A DNA stretch of 64,000 bases from Pseudomonadota bacterium (GTDB taxonomy: Bacteria; Myxococcota_A; UBA796; GCA-2862545): the NCBI GenBank assembly GCA_947505245.1, contig CANNIZ010000012.1:1-64000 (forward strand), read 5' to 3'. The translations under genes and the position numbers were made by a program. Under the pieces are notes generated by a model, which saw only the letters and a list, made by a program, of their open reading frames with translations, made no database searches and was not told the origin of the DNA. Below, piece after piece: positions 27,880 to 36,636 of the stretch. Position 1 is the stretch's first letter, and each line of letters opens with the position of its first letter.

Positions 27880-28415
27880 TGAAGCCTTCGCTCCTCATCG
27901 CGTCGCCGCAACTGAAGGACTCGTTCTTCGAGGGTACCGTCGTGTTGATGTGGCACCACGACGAAGACGGCGCGATCGGCGTCGTCGTCAACCGTCCGAC
28001 GGGCCATCTCATCAAGGACGTGCTCGCGATCGCCGATGATCTCGATCTCGCGAAGTACGCGGAAGACGCGGTCGGCTGGGGCGGTCCCGTCGAGTCGACG
28101 TCCGGGACGGTGATCACGAAGGGCCTGGTCACCGAGGAGGAGGGCTGGCCCATCCTGCCGAACCTCGCGGTCACGCGCTCCCAGGAAGCCCTGGTGCGCC
28201 TGATCGGCGAAGGGGCCGACCTGTTCCTGTGCCTCGGCTACGCGGGCTGGGGGCCCGGCCAGCTCGATCGCGAGCTCGGTGAAGGCGCGTGGTTGTGGAC
28301 CGACCTCGACCCCGACCTGCTGTTCGGCGCAGACCTCGAAAAGCGCTACGAACGCGCGCTCGCCTCGCTCGGACTGACGCCCACCACCGTGTGGATGAAG
28401 CCCATCGAGGAGTGA
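27879..28415 (+). CDS. YqgE/AlgH family protein
   Basis: 178 residues, GTG start on the last base of the clpX stop codon, so translation is coupled. Family landmarks are SLLIASPQLKDSFFEGTVVL, GAIGVVVNRPTG, VGWGGPVE and CLGYAGWGPGQLDREL. The biochemical role of YqgE/AlgH is not settled; it was first linked to alginate regulation. Cotranscription with clpX suggests a link to proteostasis in this organism, which is inference. Confidence 0.9.
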
Positions 28416-28477
28416 CGCGGGGTGACCGGACCCGGCGCACAACCCGGCGTCTGGATACACGTGCGGTCGGAGGCGGA

Positions 28478-29104
28478 GTGCTGCACCAGGGCATCATGTC
28501 GTTTGCGTTGCTCGGGGCCGAATGGGTCCTGTGGGTGCTGGTGGCGCTGTCGCTCGGCTGCGTGGCGATCAGCCTCGAGCGCACCATCTTCCTGCTCCGC
28601 GACGGCACGGATCGGCGCGCGCTCGGCACCGCCGTGAACGCCTTCTTCGCAGGTGGCTCCGCCGCTGACTTCCGCGAGCGCATCACCAAGCTGACGGGTT
28701 TCGAGGCGCGCGTACTGGCCGCCGGGCTCGAGGTCGCCGACCGCGGCCCCGAGGCCGTCGAGAAGGCGATGATCGGCACCACCGTCGCCGAGCGCCTGCG
28801 CATGGAGCGCGGCCTGCTGTTCCTTGGCACGGTGGGCAGCAACGCGCCGTTCATCGGCCTGTTCGGGACCGTCCTCGGCATCATCCAGGCGTTCCATGAT
28901 CTTTCAATGGACTCGGCCGACGCGACCAAGGCCGTCATGGCCGGCATCTCAGGCGCCCTCGTCGCCACGGCCGTCGGCCTGATCGTCGCGATCCCCGCCG
29001 TGGTGCTGTACAACACCTTCGGCCGCTGGGTGCGCAACCGCCTCGCCGTCTCCGAGAGCCTCGCCGAGCAGGTGATCGCGCGCATTTCAGGGTCCACTTC
29101 ATGA
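28478..29104 (+). CDS. ExbB/TolQ/MotA-type proton channel subunit (first set)
   Basis: About 208 residues. Three transmembrane segments occur near 8-30, 115-140 and 155-180, with the conserved channel core [20 protein letters not shown] and [22 protein letters not shown]. It forms a proton-driven motor with ExbD/TolR. The GTG at 28478 has GGAGG 4 bases upstream; ATG at 28496 would also give a plausible protein. It is followed by exbD- and tonB-like genes, so it probably powers the TonB and receptor encoded next. Confidence 0.88.
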   Translation: MLHQGIMSFALLGAEWVLWVLVALSLGCVAISLERTIFLLRDGTDRRALGTAVNAFFAGGSAADFRERITKLTGFEARVLAAGLEVADRGPEAVEKAMIGTTVAERLRMERGLLFLGTVGSNAPFIGLFGTVLGIIQAFHDLSMDSADATKAVMAGISGALVATAVGLIVAIPAVVLYNTFGRWVRNRLAVSESLAEQVIARISGSTS

Positions 29105-29147
29105 CTACGCTCGCCTTTCGGCTCGCTGCGCACCTCGCCGCGCCCGC
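29103..29147 (+). repeat. Dispersed GC-rich repeat, copy B
   Basis: Begins directly at the ExbB stop codon: TACGCTCGCCTTTCGG then CTCGCTGCGC and CCTCGCC. Apart from one extra T it matches the copy at 41629 over its first 26 bases. The following bases to about 29200 are also GC-rich and contain an inverted pair (GCGCTCCGGAGC), and the whole makes up the 126-base gap before the ExbD gene. Confidence 0.7.
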
Positions 29148-29230
29148 CCACGCTCCGGGAGGCGGCCCTACGCGCAGCGCGCTCCGGAGCCGCGCGCAGG
29201 TCCAAACGCGGGCGCGTCGAGGTTTGCGCC

Positions 29231-29692
29231 GTGGGTAGCAAGTTCGGCAGCGGAGATGACGGCGTGATCGCCGACATCAACATCACGCCGTTCGTCGATA
29301 TCGTGCTCGTCGTGTTGATCATCTTCATGGTCACCACACCCGCCATGATCAAGCAGTCGATCAAGGTGAACCTGCCCGACGCAGCCACCGGCGAACCCAA
29401 CCCCGAAGGCACGAACCTCGGGCTCACGCTGTTGTCAGATGGCGGCATGTTGCTCGACGGCCAGCCCGTGACCGTTCCCCAGCTCGTCGACGCGATCCGC
29501 GCCGCGAAGGCAAAGTCCAAGGACGACGTGATCGCACTGATCGCCGCAGACAAGTCCGTCGCCTACGGACGCGTGATGTGGCTCGTCGATCTGCTGCGCG
29601 GCGAAGGCGTGGCCAAGTACGCCTGGAACATCGACAAGACGCAGATGATCGGCCCCGATCCGGCGAGCGTCGGTGAAGGAACGTCTCCGTGA
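29231..29692 (+). CDS. ExbD/TolR-type motor subunit (first set)
   Basis: 153 residues, GTG start. A short cytoplasmic N-terminus is followed by one transmembrane segment whose start NITPFVDIVLVVLIIFMVTT contains the conserved proton-carrying Asp (residue 23). The periplasmic domain (VTVPQLVDAIRAAK, VIALIAADKSVAYGRVMWLVDLLRGEGV) is typical. It works with the ExbB homologue upstream. It overlaps the tonB-like gene as GTGA. Confidence 0.9.
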   Translation: MGSKFGSGDDGVIADINITPFVDIVLVVLIIFMVTTPAMIKQSIKVNLPDAATGEPNPEGTNLGLTLLSDGGMLLDGQPVTVPQLVDAIRAAKAKSKDDVIALIAADKSVAYGRVMWLVDLLRGEGVAKYAWNIDKTQMIGPDPASVGEGTSP

Positions 29693-30438
29693 AAGCCGCG
29701 GCCCTCGAATCGTCGGGGGACGGCGCGCGCTGGGGCTGGCTCGCGCTCGCGGTGCTCGTGTCGGTCGCAGGCCACGGGCTGCTCGCCTACGGGGTCTCCA
29801 AGATCCCGGTCTCCCAACGGACGCCATCGGCATGGATCGAGATGGCGATGCAGATCGACGAGCCACCGAAGCCTCCCCCCGAGCCGCCGAAGCCCCCTGA
29901 CCCACCAAAGCCCGAGCCCCCAAAGCCGAAGGAGCCGGTCAAGTACGAGAAGCCGCCCGACGTGCCGCCGCCGCCCGTCAACGCTCCGCCCCCGACAGCG
30001 AAGCCGCCGCGCGTCGTAAAGGGACTCACCGCAACGTCGTTCGCTCCTGGCGGCAACACGGGCCTCCAGGTGAGCGCAGGCACCACCACCGCGACCAGGA
30101 ACGAAGGGAAGATGGACCTCTCCGAGGCCACCGAGACCGCGCTCGTGCCCTACACGCAGGTCAGCAAGCCGCCCAAGCTGCGCGCCGGCCAGCTGATGGA
30201 GGTCCCGCAGGACGTGATCGACGCGCACGTCCAAGGCCGCGTCGAAGTCGAACTCACCATCGATACCGCCGGAAACGTCACGAAGGTCGAGGTCATCAAG
30301 GGCTTGCATCCCACCGCGGACGCCGCCTGCATCGCACACTGCAAGAAGACGAAGTGGACGCCCTACCTGCAGGACGGCGTTGCCACCGCGGTCACTGGGG
30401 TGCCGTTCTCCTGCCGCTTTGAACAGGTCGCCAACTGA
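29689..30438 (+). CDS. TonB family energy-transducing protein
   Basis: 249 residues, GTG start overlapping the exbD stop. One N-terminal transmembrane segment (about 16-37) is followed by a strongly Pro/Lys/Glu-rich periplasm-spanning stretch (about 58-105, PPKPPPEPPKPP pattern) and a C-terminal TonB domain with GRVEVELTIDTAGNVTKVEV near 185 and KKTKWTPYLQDG near 225. The C-terminal domain has two cysteines (CIAHCKK), which could form a disulfide. It couples the ExbB/ExbD motor to outer-membrane partners. Confidence 0.9.
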   Translation: MKAAALESSGDGARWGWLALAVLVSVAGHGLLAYGVSKIPVSQRTPSAWIEMAMQIDEPPKPPPEPPKPPDPPKPEPPKPKEPVKYEKPPDVPPPPVNAPPPTAKPPRVVKGLTATSFAPGGNTGLQVSAGTTTATRNEGKMDLSEATETALVPYTQVSKPPKLRAGQLMEVPQDVIDAHVQGRVEVELTIDTAGNVTKVEVIKGLHPTADAACIAHCKKTKWTPYLQDGVATAVTGVPFSCRFEQVAN

Positions 30439-30454
30439 CGCACCCCTGGATCAT

Positions 30455-30483
30455 TTGCCACCGATCCTCCAGCGCTGTAAGAT
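30455..30483 (+). promoter_or_regulatory. Promoter of vapBC-like pair, predicted leaderless
   Basis: TTGCCA (30455-30460), a 17-base spacer and TAAGAT (30478-30483). The ATG of the antitoxin is only 7 bases past the -10 hexamer, where transcription normally starts, and there is no Shine-Dalgarno between. The mRNA would therefore be leaderless. Confidence 0.6.
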
Positions 30484-30490
30484 TGATGGC

Positions 30491-30718
30491 ATGACCCGTA
30501 CGCAAATCCAGCTGCCTGACCCGATGTACCACCAGCTGAAGGCGCTCGCGGAGGCCCACGACTGGACCCTCGCTGAGGCCGTGCGGCGCGGCGTCGAACT
30601 GCTGCTCACGAGCTACCCGCAGCAGGCCGAACCCCAGTGGAAGCTCCCCGAACCCCTCAAGCTCGGCGCCTTCGAGGCCCCGCCTGAGGACTGGCGGCGC
30701 CTGGCGAACGAGCGGTGA
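30491..30718 (+). CDS. Antitoxin of a VapBC-type pair (ribbon-helix-helix)
   Basis: 75 residues. The N-terminal RTQIQLPDPMYHQLKALAEA strand-helix and following helix WTLAEAVRRGVELLL are typical of ribbon-helix-helix antitoxins that bind their own promoter. The C-terminal LGAFEAPPEDWRRLANE is a likely disordered arm that inserts into the toxin. It overlaps the PIN gene by 4 bases. It probably represses its own promoter, whose -10 element abuts the start codon. Confidence 0.85.
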   Translation: MTRTQIQLPDPMYHQLKALAEAHDWTLAEAVRRGVELLLTSYPQQAEPQWKLPEPLKLGAFEAPPEDWRRLANER

Positions 30719-31164
30719 GCCGCACCGTAACGGCCATCGACACGAACATCCTGCTGTACGCGCTCAACGCAAACGCGCCCGAGTGCCAACGTGCCCAGCG
30801 TTTTCTCACCGAACGGCACGACGACTCCGACACCGTACTGTCCGAGCTGTCGCTCGTCGAACTTTACGTGCTGCTGCGCAACCCGGCTGTCGTGAAGAAG
30901 CCCCTCTCCGCGGCGCAGGCCGCCCACACCGTTGCGTCATTCCGGCGCCACCCTCGCTGGCGCCTGATCGACCACGCGACCACCGCGATGGACGAGGTCT
31001 GGCGCCGCGCCGGGCAGGCGGGATTCGCACGCACACGCATCTTCGATGTTCGCTTCGCCGTCGGCTTGCGCCTGCACGGCGTCACTCACCTGGCGACCCG
31101 CAACGTCCGGGACTTCGTTGACCTTGGCTTTGCCGAGGTCTTCGACCCGCTCGCCGCCCGGTGA
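30715..31164 (+). CDS. PIN-domain toxin (VapC-like)
   Basis: 149 residues, GTG start inside the antitoxin stop (GTGA). PIN-domain acidic residues are visible: Asp in AIDTNILLYA at residue 9, Glu in ELSLVELYVLL near 46, Asp in TRIFDVRFAVGL near 112 and ATRNVRDF near 130. Such toxins cut specific RNAs. The pair sits between the tonB-like gene and the TonB-dependent receptor in the same direction, so it interrupts an otherwise coherent transport group. Confidence 0.88.
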   Translation: MSRTVTAIDTNILLYALNANAPECQRAQRFLTERHDDSDTVLSELSLVELYVLLRNPAVVKKPLSAAQAAHTVASFRRHPRWRLIDHATTAMDEVWRRAGQAGFARTRIFDVRFAVGLRLHGVTHLATRNVRDFVDLGFAEVFDPLAAR

Positions 31165-31205
31165 GCGCGGTCGACACGGTTCGCGCCGCGCAATAGCCGA
31201 AAACG

Positions 31206-33854
31206 ATGTCATTGCTGCTCGTCCTCGCGCTGTCGCGCGCCCTCGCACAAGACGCACCACCGGCCGATCCGAACGCGGTCCCCGAAGAGCTGCCGATCCT
31301 GGAGATGCCGCGGATCGACGTGTACGTCGAGGCGCCCTACCCGCCCGAAGCGCAGGCCGCAGGGGTAGAAGCCACCGTCCGTCTGCTGGTCGAGATCGAC
31401 GAGACCGGCGCGGTGATGAACGCAACCATCGACGCCCCCGTCGGCCAGGGGTTCGACGAGGCCGCGCTCGCCGCCGTCAAGCAGATGCGGTTCACCCCCG
31501 CGACCACCGCTGAGGGGCCCGTCCCCGTCGCGTTCGAGTTCGACTACGGGTTCGTGCTGAAGGTCGCCGAACCTCCCCCGGATCAACCTCCGGCCGAGGT
31601 GGCTCCCGCGCCGGTCAACCTCGACGGCATCGTCCACGAGATGGGTACGCGGCGGCTGCTCGAAAGCATCACGCTCGTGGTCGACGGGGTCACCGCCCCT
31701 GACGGCACGCCGTACACCGCCGTCACCGACGCCACCGGACACTTCGAGATCCGCGGCGTACCCGTCGGCGACTACGTGCTCCGAGTGCTCTCACCCGCAC
31801 ATGTCACGCTTGAGCAGTCGATCGAGGTGGTCGCAGGCGAAGCCACCACCGCGAGCCTGTGGATTCGCGCGCTCGAGTACCGCGACAACGAGGCCGTCGG
31901 CATCTACAAGAAGGAGGAGCAGGAGGTCACGCGGCGTACGATCACGATCGACGAGGTCCGCAAGGTGCCCGGAACCTTCGGCGATCCCGTGAAGGTCGTA
32001 CAGACCCTTCCCGGCGCGGCCCGCTCCCCGTTCGGTACCGGATTGCTCGTCATCCGCGGCAGCAACCCCGAAGACTCCGGCGTGTACGTCGACGGCGTGC
32101 GCATCCCGCTGATCTACCACCTCACCGGCACCACGTCGGTGCTGTCGCCCGACCTGATCGAGAGCGTCGACTACCTCCCCGGCGGCTTCGGCACGCAGTA
32201 CGGCCGGTCGATGGGTGGCGTCGTCGACATCAAGACGAAGTCCAAGTTCACCGATGACAAGATCATTTGGGGAACCGACATCCTCGACAGCCAGATCTAC
32301 TACGAAGGCACCGTCGACAAGAAGGGAAACCACGGCCTCGCGCTCGGTGCGCGGCGCTCGTACATCGACGTGTTCCTGCCGTACGTGATCAAGTCCGGCC
32401 TCTCGATCAAGCCGCGGTACTGGGACTGGCAGGCGAAGTGGGTGCCGAACCTCGGCGAGAACAAGCACCTCTCCGCGTTCGTGTACGGCTTCAACGACAT
32501 CTTGAGGATCGCGACGCCCCCCGGCCAGGCCCAAGGCACCGACCAGGACACGCAGGGCGACATCTTCATCGAGTACGCTACCGAACGCGCCGTCGTGAAC
32601 TGGGAACACAAGCTGTCCGAGAAGTTCACCTACCGCGTCACGCCGTCCTTCGGCATCGACTACGGCCGCACCGACCTCGGCGGGCAGCTCACGCTCGACT
32701 CCTGGAACTACCTGGTCGAGCTTCGCGCCGAAGGCGACTGGAAGCCAGCTCCCTCCGTCGAGATCGTGCCCGGCGTCGACCTGATCGGCGGCCTCTGGAA
32801 GTTCAAATTCACCTCGCCGTTCGGCATCGATGACCTCGATCCGCTCGACGAACGCGAGTCCGTCGCGCTCGAGGGTCATGGTGACGCGTGGGGGCCTGAC
32901 TTCTACCTGAAGGCCACGCTGCGCCCCCTGAAGGACCTCGAGCGGCTCATGATCCAGCCGGGCGTGCGCACCGATCTGGTTCGTCTCACCTACAAGGGCT
33001 CGATCACCGGCGGCGCAGACGCGCCGCCGTACACGATCGGCGCCGTCGATCCGCGCCTGCTCACGCGCTTCAAGGCCACCAAGACCCTCACGTTGAAAGG
33101 CAGCACCGGGCTGTACCACCAGCCTCCGCAGCCGCAGGAGTCGGTCGGCGTCGGCACAACGGCGCCGGAGACGCGGTTCGAGCGCTCGTTCGCGACGTCC
33201 GTGGGCATCGAACACCAGGTGACGCCCGGCCTTCAATGGGAGCTCGAGGGCTTCTACAAAGACCTCTCCGAGCTGATCGTGTTCGACGAGTCGTGGTCGG
33301 GTCGCGGCGACAACCCGTTCATCAACGGGGGCACCGGCAAGGCCTACGGCGCCGAGTTCATCCTGCGGCACGCCAAGACCGGCCCGTTCTTCGGCTGGGT
33401 GTCGTACACGTACTCGCGCGCGCTGCGAAAGGATTGCGAGACGTGTGACGAGTACCGGTTCGAGTTCGATCAGCCGCACATCTTCTCGGCCCAGGGCGGG
33501 TACGACCTCCCGATGGACTTCTCGGTATCCGCGCAGGTGCAGTACGTGTCGGGCAACCCGGACACCGGCTACAACGCCGGCGTGTTCGACGTCGACGGCG
33601 ACGCGTACAACCTGTTCCGCGCGTCCGGCTACGACGACGAGCGCCTGCCGTCGTACTTCCAGACCAGCATCCGCCTCGACCGGCTGTGGACCTTCCGCCT
33701 GTGGCAGGTATCCACGTACGTCGACCTGATGAACGCGGTCCGCGGCGTGAACCCGGAGTTCACCGTTTACAACTACGACGGATCCGAAAAAGCCTACGTT
33801 CGCGGGATGCCGTTCATCCCGAACATCGGCGTGGAGGCGAAGTTCTACCCATGA
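31206..33854 (+). CDS. TonB-dependent receptor with N-terminal TonB C-terminal-like domain
   Basis: 882 residues. Signal peptide MSLLLVLALSRALAQ, then a TonB C-terminal-like domain (about 35-125: PYPPEAQAAGVEATVRLLVE, AALAAVKQMRFTPA), a carboxypeptidase-regulatory-like beta domain (about 140-225: DATGHFEIRGVPVGDYVLRV), a plug (about 235-345: RKVPGTFGDPVKVVQTLPGA, GSNPEDSGVYVDG) and a 22-strand-type barrel ending in GVEAKFYP with a non-aromatic last residue. The in-protein TonB-like domain would lie in the periplasm and could contact the ExbB/ExbD/TonB system or another receptor. The ligand is unknown. It overlaps the next gene as ATGA. Confidence 0.9.
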   Translation: MSLLLVLALSRALAQDAPPADPNAVPEELPILEMPRIDVYVEAPYPPEAQAAGVEATVRLLVEIDETGAVMNATIDAPVGQGFDEAALAAVKQMRFTPATTAEGPVPVAFEFDYGFVLKVAEPPPDQPPAEVAPAPVNLDGIVHEMGTRRLLESITLVVDGVTAPDGTPYTAVTDATGHFEIRGVPVGDYVLRVLSPAHVTLEQSIEVVAGEATTASLWIRALEYRDNEAVGIYKKEEQEVTRRTITIDEVRKVPGTFGDPVKVVQTLPGAARSPFGTGLLVIRGSNPEDSGVYVDGVRIPLIYHLTGTTSVLSPDLIESVDYLPGGFGTQYGRSMGGVVDIKTKSKFTDDKIIWGTDILDSQIYYEGTVDKKGNHGLALGARRSYIDVFLPYVIKSGLSIKPRYWDWQAKWVPNLGENKHLSAFVYGFNDILRIATPPGQAQGTDQDTQGDIFIEYATERAVVNWEHKLSEKFTYRVTPSFGIDYGRTDLGGQLTLDSWNYLVELRAEGDWKPAPSVEIVPGVDLIGGLWKFKFTSPFGIDDLDPLDERESVALEGHGDAWGPDFYLKATLRPLKDLERLMIQPGVRTDLVRLTYKGSITGGADAPPYTIGAVDPRLLTRFKATKTLTLKGSTGLYHQPPQPQESVGVGTTAPETRFERSFATSVGIEHQVTPGLQWELEGFYKDLSELIVFDESWSGRGDNPFINGGTGKAYGAEFILRHAKTGPFFGWVSYTYSRALRKDCETCDEYRFEFDQPHIFSAQGGYDLPMDFSVSAQVQYVSGNPDTGYNAGVFDVDGDAYNLFRASGYDDERLPSYFQTSIRLDRLWTFRLWQVSTYVDLMNAVRGVNPEFTVYNYDGSEKAYVRGMPFIPNIGVEAKFYP

Positions 33855-34831
33855 AGATGCCGCAGCGGTCAAAGCGTGAGGAACTGGAAGCAGTCCAAGG
33901 CCCGGAGGGCCGGGTTCGGTGCGCCTTGACCGCGCCCGCGGCGCGACCATCTGGCGCACTCCCCCTCGCGTTCCTGCTGCTGGCCGGCTGCGTGATCGGC
34001 GACAACAAGTACGCCCGCCCGCGCGACCTCACACCGACGACGTTCGTCGAGCGCCTCCGCATCCTCGCGATCGTCGCCGAGCCGCCCGAGGTCGCGCCAG
34101 GCACGCCTGTCACGTTCACAGCCCTGGTCGCCGACCCCCAGAACGACCTGCCGTTCAAGGCGTGGCTCGCCTGCCCGCCCGACCAGTCCGGCGGCTCTGG
34201 CTGTTTCGTCGACCTTTCGCAGATCTCGCCCGACGCGACCCCCGAAGAGCTCGCGGCGCTCGGCGTGATCGGGTTCGAGCCTGGCTTCGCGCCGACGTAC
34301 ACCCCCGACGCATCGCTGCTCGACGGCCTCGACGACACCGCGCGTCGCGAGGGCATCAACGTCACGGTCGAGCTCGCTGCGTTCCCAGCGGCGCTGATGG
34401 TCCAAGACCCCGCGGAGGTCGACTTCAACGCGGTCGAGGTCGCCTACAAGCGCCTCGTCGTGTCCGACGCCAGCACGCCGAACCACAACCCGTCCTTCAC
34501 CGAGTTCACCGTCGACGGCATGACCGTGCCCGACGATGCCGTCGTCGAGCTCGACGTCGGCGAGTACTACGAGATCGGCGTGGTCATCCCGGACGACGCG
34601 ATCGAGACCTACGAGTACCTGAACTCGGAAGGGGTCACCGAAGAGCGCACTGAGGAGCCGTACGTGGACTGGTATTGCACCGTCCCCGGCCTCGGCGAGG
34701 CGTATACGCTCCACCCGTTCACCCAGGCCGATTTCGTGCCCGAACAGGCGGGAGACGCGACCTGCTGGGCAATCGCGCGCGATCGGCGAGGGGGCCTCGC
34801 GTTCCGGGCCCAGCACTTCACCATCCGTTGA
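33851..34831 (+). CDS. Lipoprotein encoded with the TonB-dependent receptor
   Basis: 326 residues. The lipobox LLLAGC (Cys47) lies far from the ATG at 33851, after about 30 hydrophilic residues, which is unusual; a TTG at about 33926 would give a normal-length leader. The DNA of this extension contains a GC-rich inverted repeat (GGCCCGGAGGGCCGGG), so it may be an insertion-derived extension. The mature part has Ig-like features (PEVAPGTPVTFTALVADP) and paired cysteines (LACPPD...GCFVD; WYCT...ATCWA). It probably partners the receptor, for example as a surface ligand-binding lipoprotein, but this is inferred from coupling only. Confidence 0.7.
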   Translation: MKMPQRSKREELEAVQGPEGRVRCALTAPAARPSGALPLAFLLLAGCVIGDNKYARPRDLTPTTFVERLRILAIVAEPPEVAPGTPVTFTALVADPQNDLPFKAWLACPPDQSGGSGCFVDLSQISPDATPEELAALGVIGFEPGFAPTYTPDASLLDGLDDTARREGINVTVELAAFPAALMVQDPAEVDFNAVEVAYKRLVVSDASTPNHNPSFTEFTVDGMTVPDDAVVELDVGEYYEIGVVIPDDAIETYEYLNSEGVTEERTEEPYVDWYCTVPGLGEAYTLHPFTQADFVPEQAGDATCWAIARDRRGGLAFRAQHFTIR

Positions 34832-35009
34832 CAACTGTGCGACACTTTTGCCGCACCCCGATCCCGAACCGGGCGTTCGATCGTCAATGGGCACTGGCAC
34901 GTTACATGCTATGGCGTCACGTTCGCATCGCGAACACCCCGCGAGGGAGGACGCATGCGGAGCGGCGTGCTAGCCTGACCCGCGTTTTGAATCGGGCCGC
35001 AGGAGTCCT

Positions 35010-35834
35010 ATGTTGTCGTCACTGTTCCTGCTTACGGCTTTCCTCGGGGTCACCCCCGCACTGGCCGCAAGCCCTGGCATCGAAGCCATTCGTGAGTTCC
35101 GGTCGGGAACCACGAGCCACCAGGACTCGATCGAGAACCGGTTCTTCCTAAAGGAGAATCGCTTCGAGATCGCCCCGGCGTTTGGCTACGTCCCCAACAA
35201 CCCCTTCGCTCGGCGGTTCGTCGGTGGCGTCATCGTCGCCTACCACTTCTCCGAGGTGCTCGCGGCGGAGGGCAACATCAGCTACTCGCCCGACCTCGAC
35301 GAGGGCGATCTGAAGGGCCTCACCAAGACCCTCGTCCAGATCGCGCAGACCGGCACCGGCGACGCGAACTTCCAGCAGCCGCTGGACAAGGTCACGCTGG
35401 CGGCCAACTTTGGCGCTCGCTGGGCGCCGATCTACGGCAAGATCAACCTCGTCGGCGAGACGGTGTTGAACTTCGATTTCTACGGCGTCGCTGCCATCGG
35501 CTTCGCGTCCAAGGCGAACCACTACGCCTGCGCGCCGAACGGCCCGACGGACAGCAACTGCGCGGGTGACCCTGCCGCCATCGTCGTCGACCACTTCGTC
35601 GGCTCCGAGGTCGAGATCACCCCGGTGATCGGCGTCGGGCTGAACGTGTTCCTCACCCAGAGCGTCGCGCTCAAGCTCGACGTGCGCGACATGTTCTGGG
35701 TCGACGGCCTGCCCGACTACGACCCGAACGACGGAGTACCCGTCCAGGGCAGCCGTCTCTACACGAACCTGGTCACCTCCGTCGGCGTCTCGGTCTTCTT
35801 CCCGAAGATGAAGCCGCGCCTCTACAACTTCTAG
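35010..35834 (+). CDS. Outer-membrane beta-barrel protein, GltA/GltB-like, first copy
   Basis: 274 residues with signal peptide MLSSLFLLTAFLGVTPALA. The mature protein starts with a charged segment, then the phrase ENRFEIAPAFGYVPNNPFARRFVGG and YHFSEVLAAEGNISYSPD, and ends KLDVRDMFWVDG ... VGVSVFFPKM. This resembles the beta-barrel family found in myxobacteria next to TPR proteins, which includes the gliding proteins GltA and GltB. AGGAG is 4 bases before the ATG. The next gene encodes a paralogue. Confidence 0.8.
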   Translation: MLSSLFLLTAFLGVTPALAASPGIEAIREFRSGTTSHQDSIENRFFLKENRFEIAPAFGYVPNNPFARRFVGGVIVAYHFSEVLAAEGNISYSPDLDEGDLKGLTKTLVQIAQTGTGDANFQQPLDKVTLAANFGARWAPIYGKINLVGETVLNFDFYGVAAIGFASKANHYACAPNGPTDSNCAGDPAAIVVDHFVGSEVEITPVIGVGLNVFLTQSVALKLDVRDMFWVDGLPDYDPNDGVPVQGSRLYTNLVTSVGVSVFFPKMKPRLYNF

Positions 35835-35845
35835 GAAAGAAGCCC

Positions 35846-36634
35846 ATGCACTTGTTTCTTCCTGCACTCTCCGCACTGTTCGTCGGCGCCCCGGCCCTCG
35901 CGGCTGACGATGTCGTCCTCGGCGACGCGCCCGAGGCCGCCGTCGCAGACGCGGGCGAACCCGAAGACGGCTCGAGCAGCACGTCCCTTCCAAGCGAAGA
36001 GGAGCGCACGCGCCGCATCATCAAGACGCTTCAGCGCAAGACGTTTTTGAAGATCGGCCGCTACGAAGCCGCGCCGCACATCGGCTTCGTGACGAACGAC
36101 CCGTTCATCAATCGGTACCTGCTCGGCGCGAGCTTCGCGTACCACGTCACCGAAGTGTTCGCGATCGAGGCCATGGGCTCGTTCTCACCGGACTTCGGCG
36201 AGGGCGACTACAAGGCCGTCACCCAGCAACTCATCCACGAGAACCGCGTCAGCCCGGACATCTCGAAGATCAACTACTACGGCAACGTGAACTTCCAGTT
36301 CTCGCCCATCTACGGGAAGGTCGCCGTCACCGGCGGTCGCATCGTGAACTTCGACATCTTCGGCGCGTTCGGAACCGGCGTCGTGCACACCACGGACGAC
36401 CTCGACGCGCTGCAGTGCCCTGAAGATCCGCTGTGTGTGGCCACGAAGGCCCAGATCCACCCCACCACGAACTTCGGTGGCGGCGTGCGCGTCATCTTCA
36501 ACGAGAACCTCGCGTTCCGGCTCGAAGGCCGCTCGCTCGTCTACATCGAGACCATCGCGAGCACGACGCTCGAAATGAAGAACAACTTCATGATGCTCGC
36601 GTCGATGTCCTTCTTCTTCCCGGGTCTGGAGTAA
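35846..36634 (+). CDS. Outer-membrane beta-barrel protein, GltA/GltB-like, second copy
   Basis: 262 residues, signal peptide MHLFLPALSALFVGAPALA. It is paralogous to the preceding protein: IGRYEAAPHIGFVTNDPFINR, YHVTEVFAIEAMGSFSPDFG, FSPIYGKVAVTGGRIVNFDIF and RLEGRSLVYIET align with the first copy. An acidic linker (about 20-55) precedes the barrel. It starts 11 bases after the first copy and ends 2 bases before the GltC-like gene. It is probably a component of the same outer-membrane assembly. Confidence 0.8.
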   Translation: MHLFLPALSALFVGAPALAADDVVLGDAPEAAVADAGEPEDGSSSTSLPSEEERTRRIIKTLQRKTFLKIGRYEAAPHIGFVTNDPFINRYLLGASFAYHVTEVFAIEAMGSFSPDFGEGDYKAVTQQLIHENRVSPDISKINYYGNVNFQFSPIYGKVAVTGGRIVNFDIFGAFGTGVVHTTDDLDALQCPEDPLCVATKAQIHPTTNFGGGVRVIFNENLAFRLEGRSLVYIETIASTTLEMKNNFMMLASMSFFFPGLE

Positions 36635-36636
36635 CC

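Noticed and set aside
31791-33959. A 722-residue open frame on the minus strand
   Set aside because: Antisense to the TonB-dependent receptor; composition is typical of the complementary strand of a GC-rich gene.
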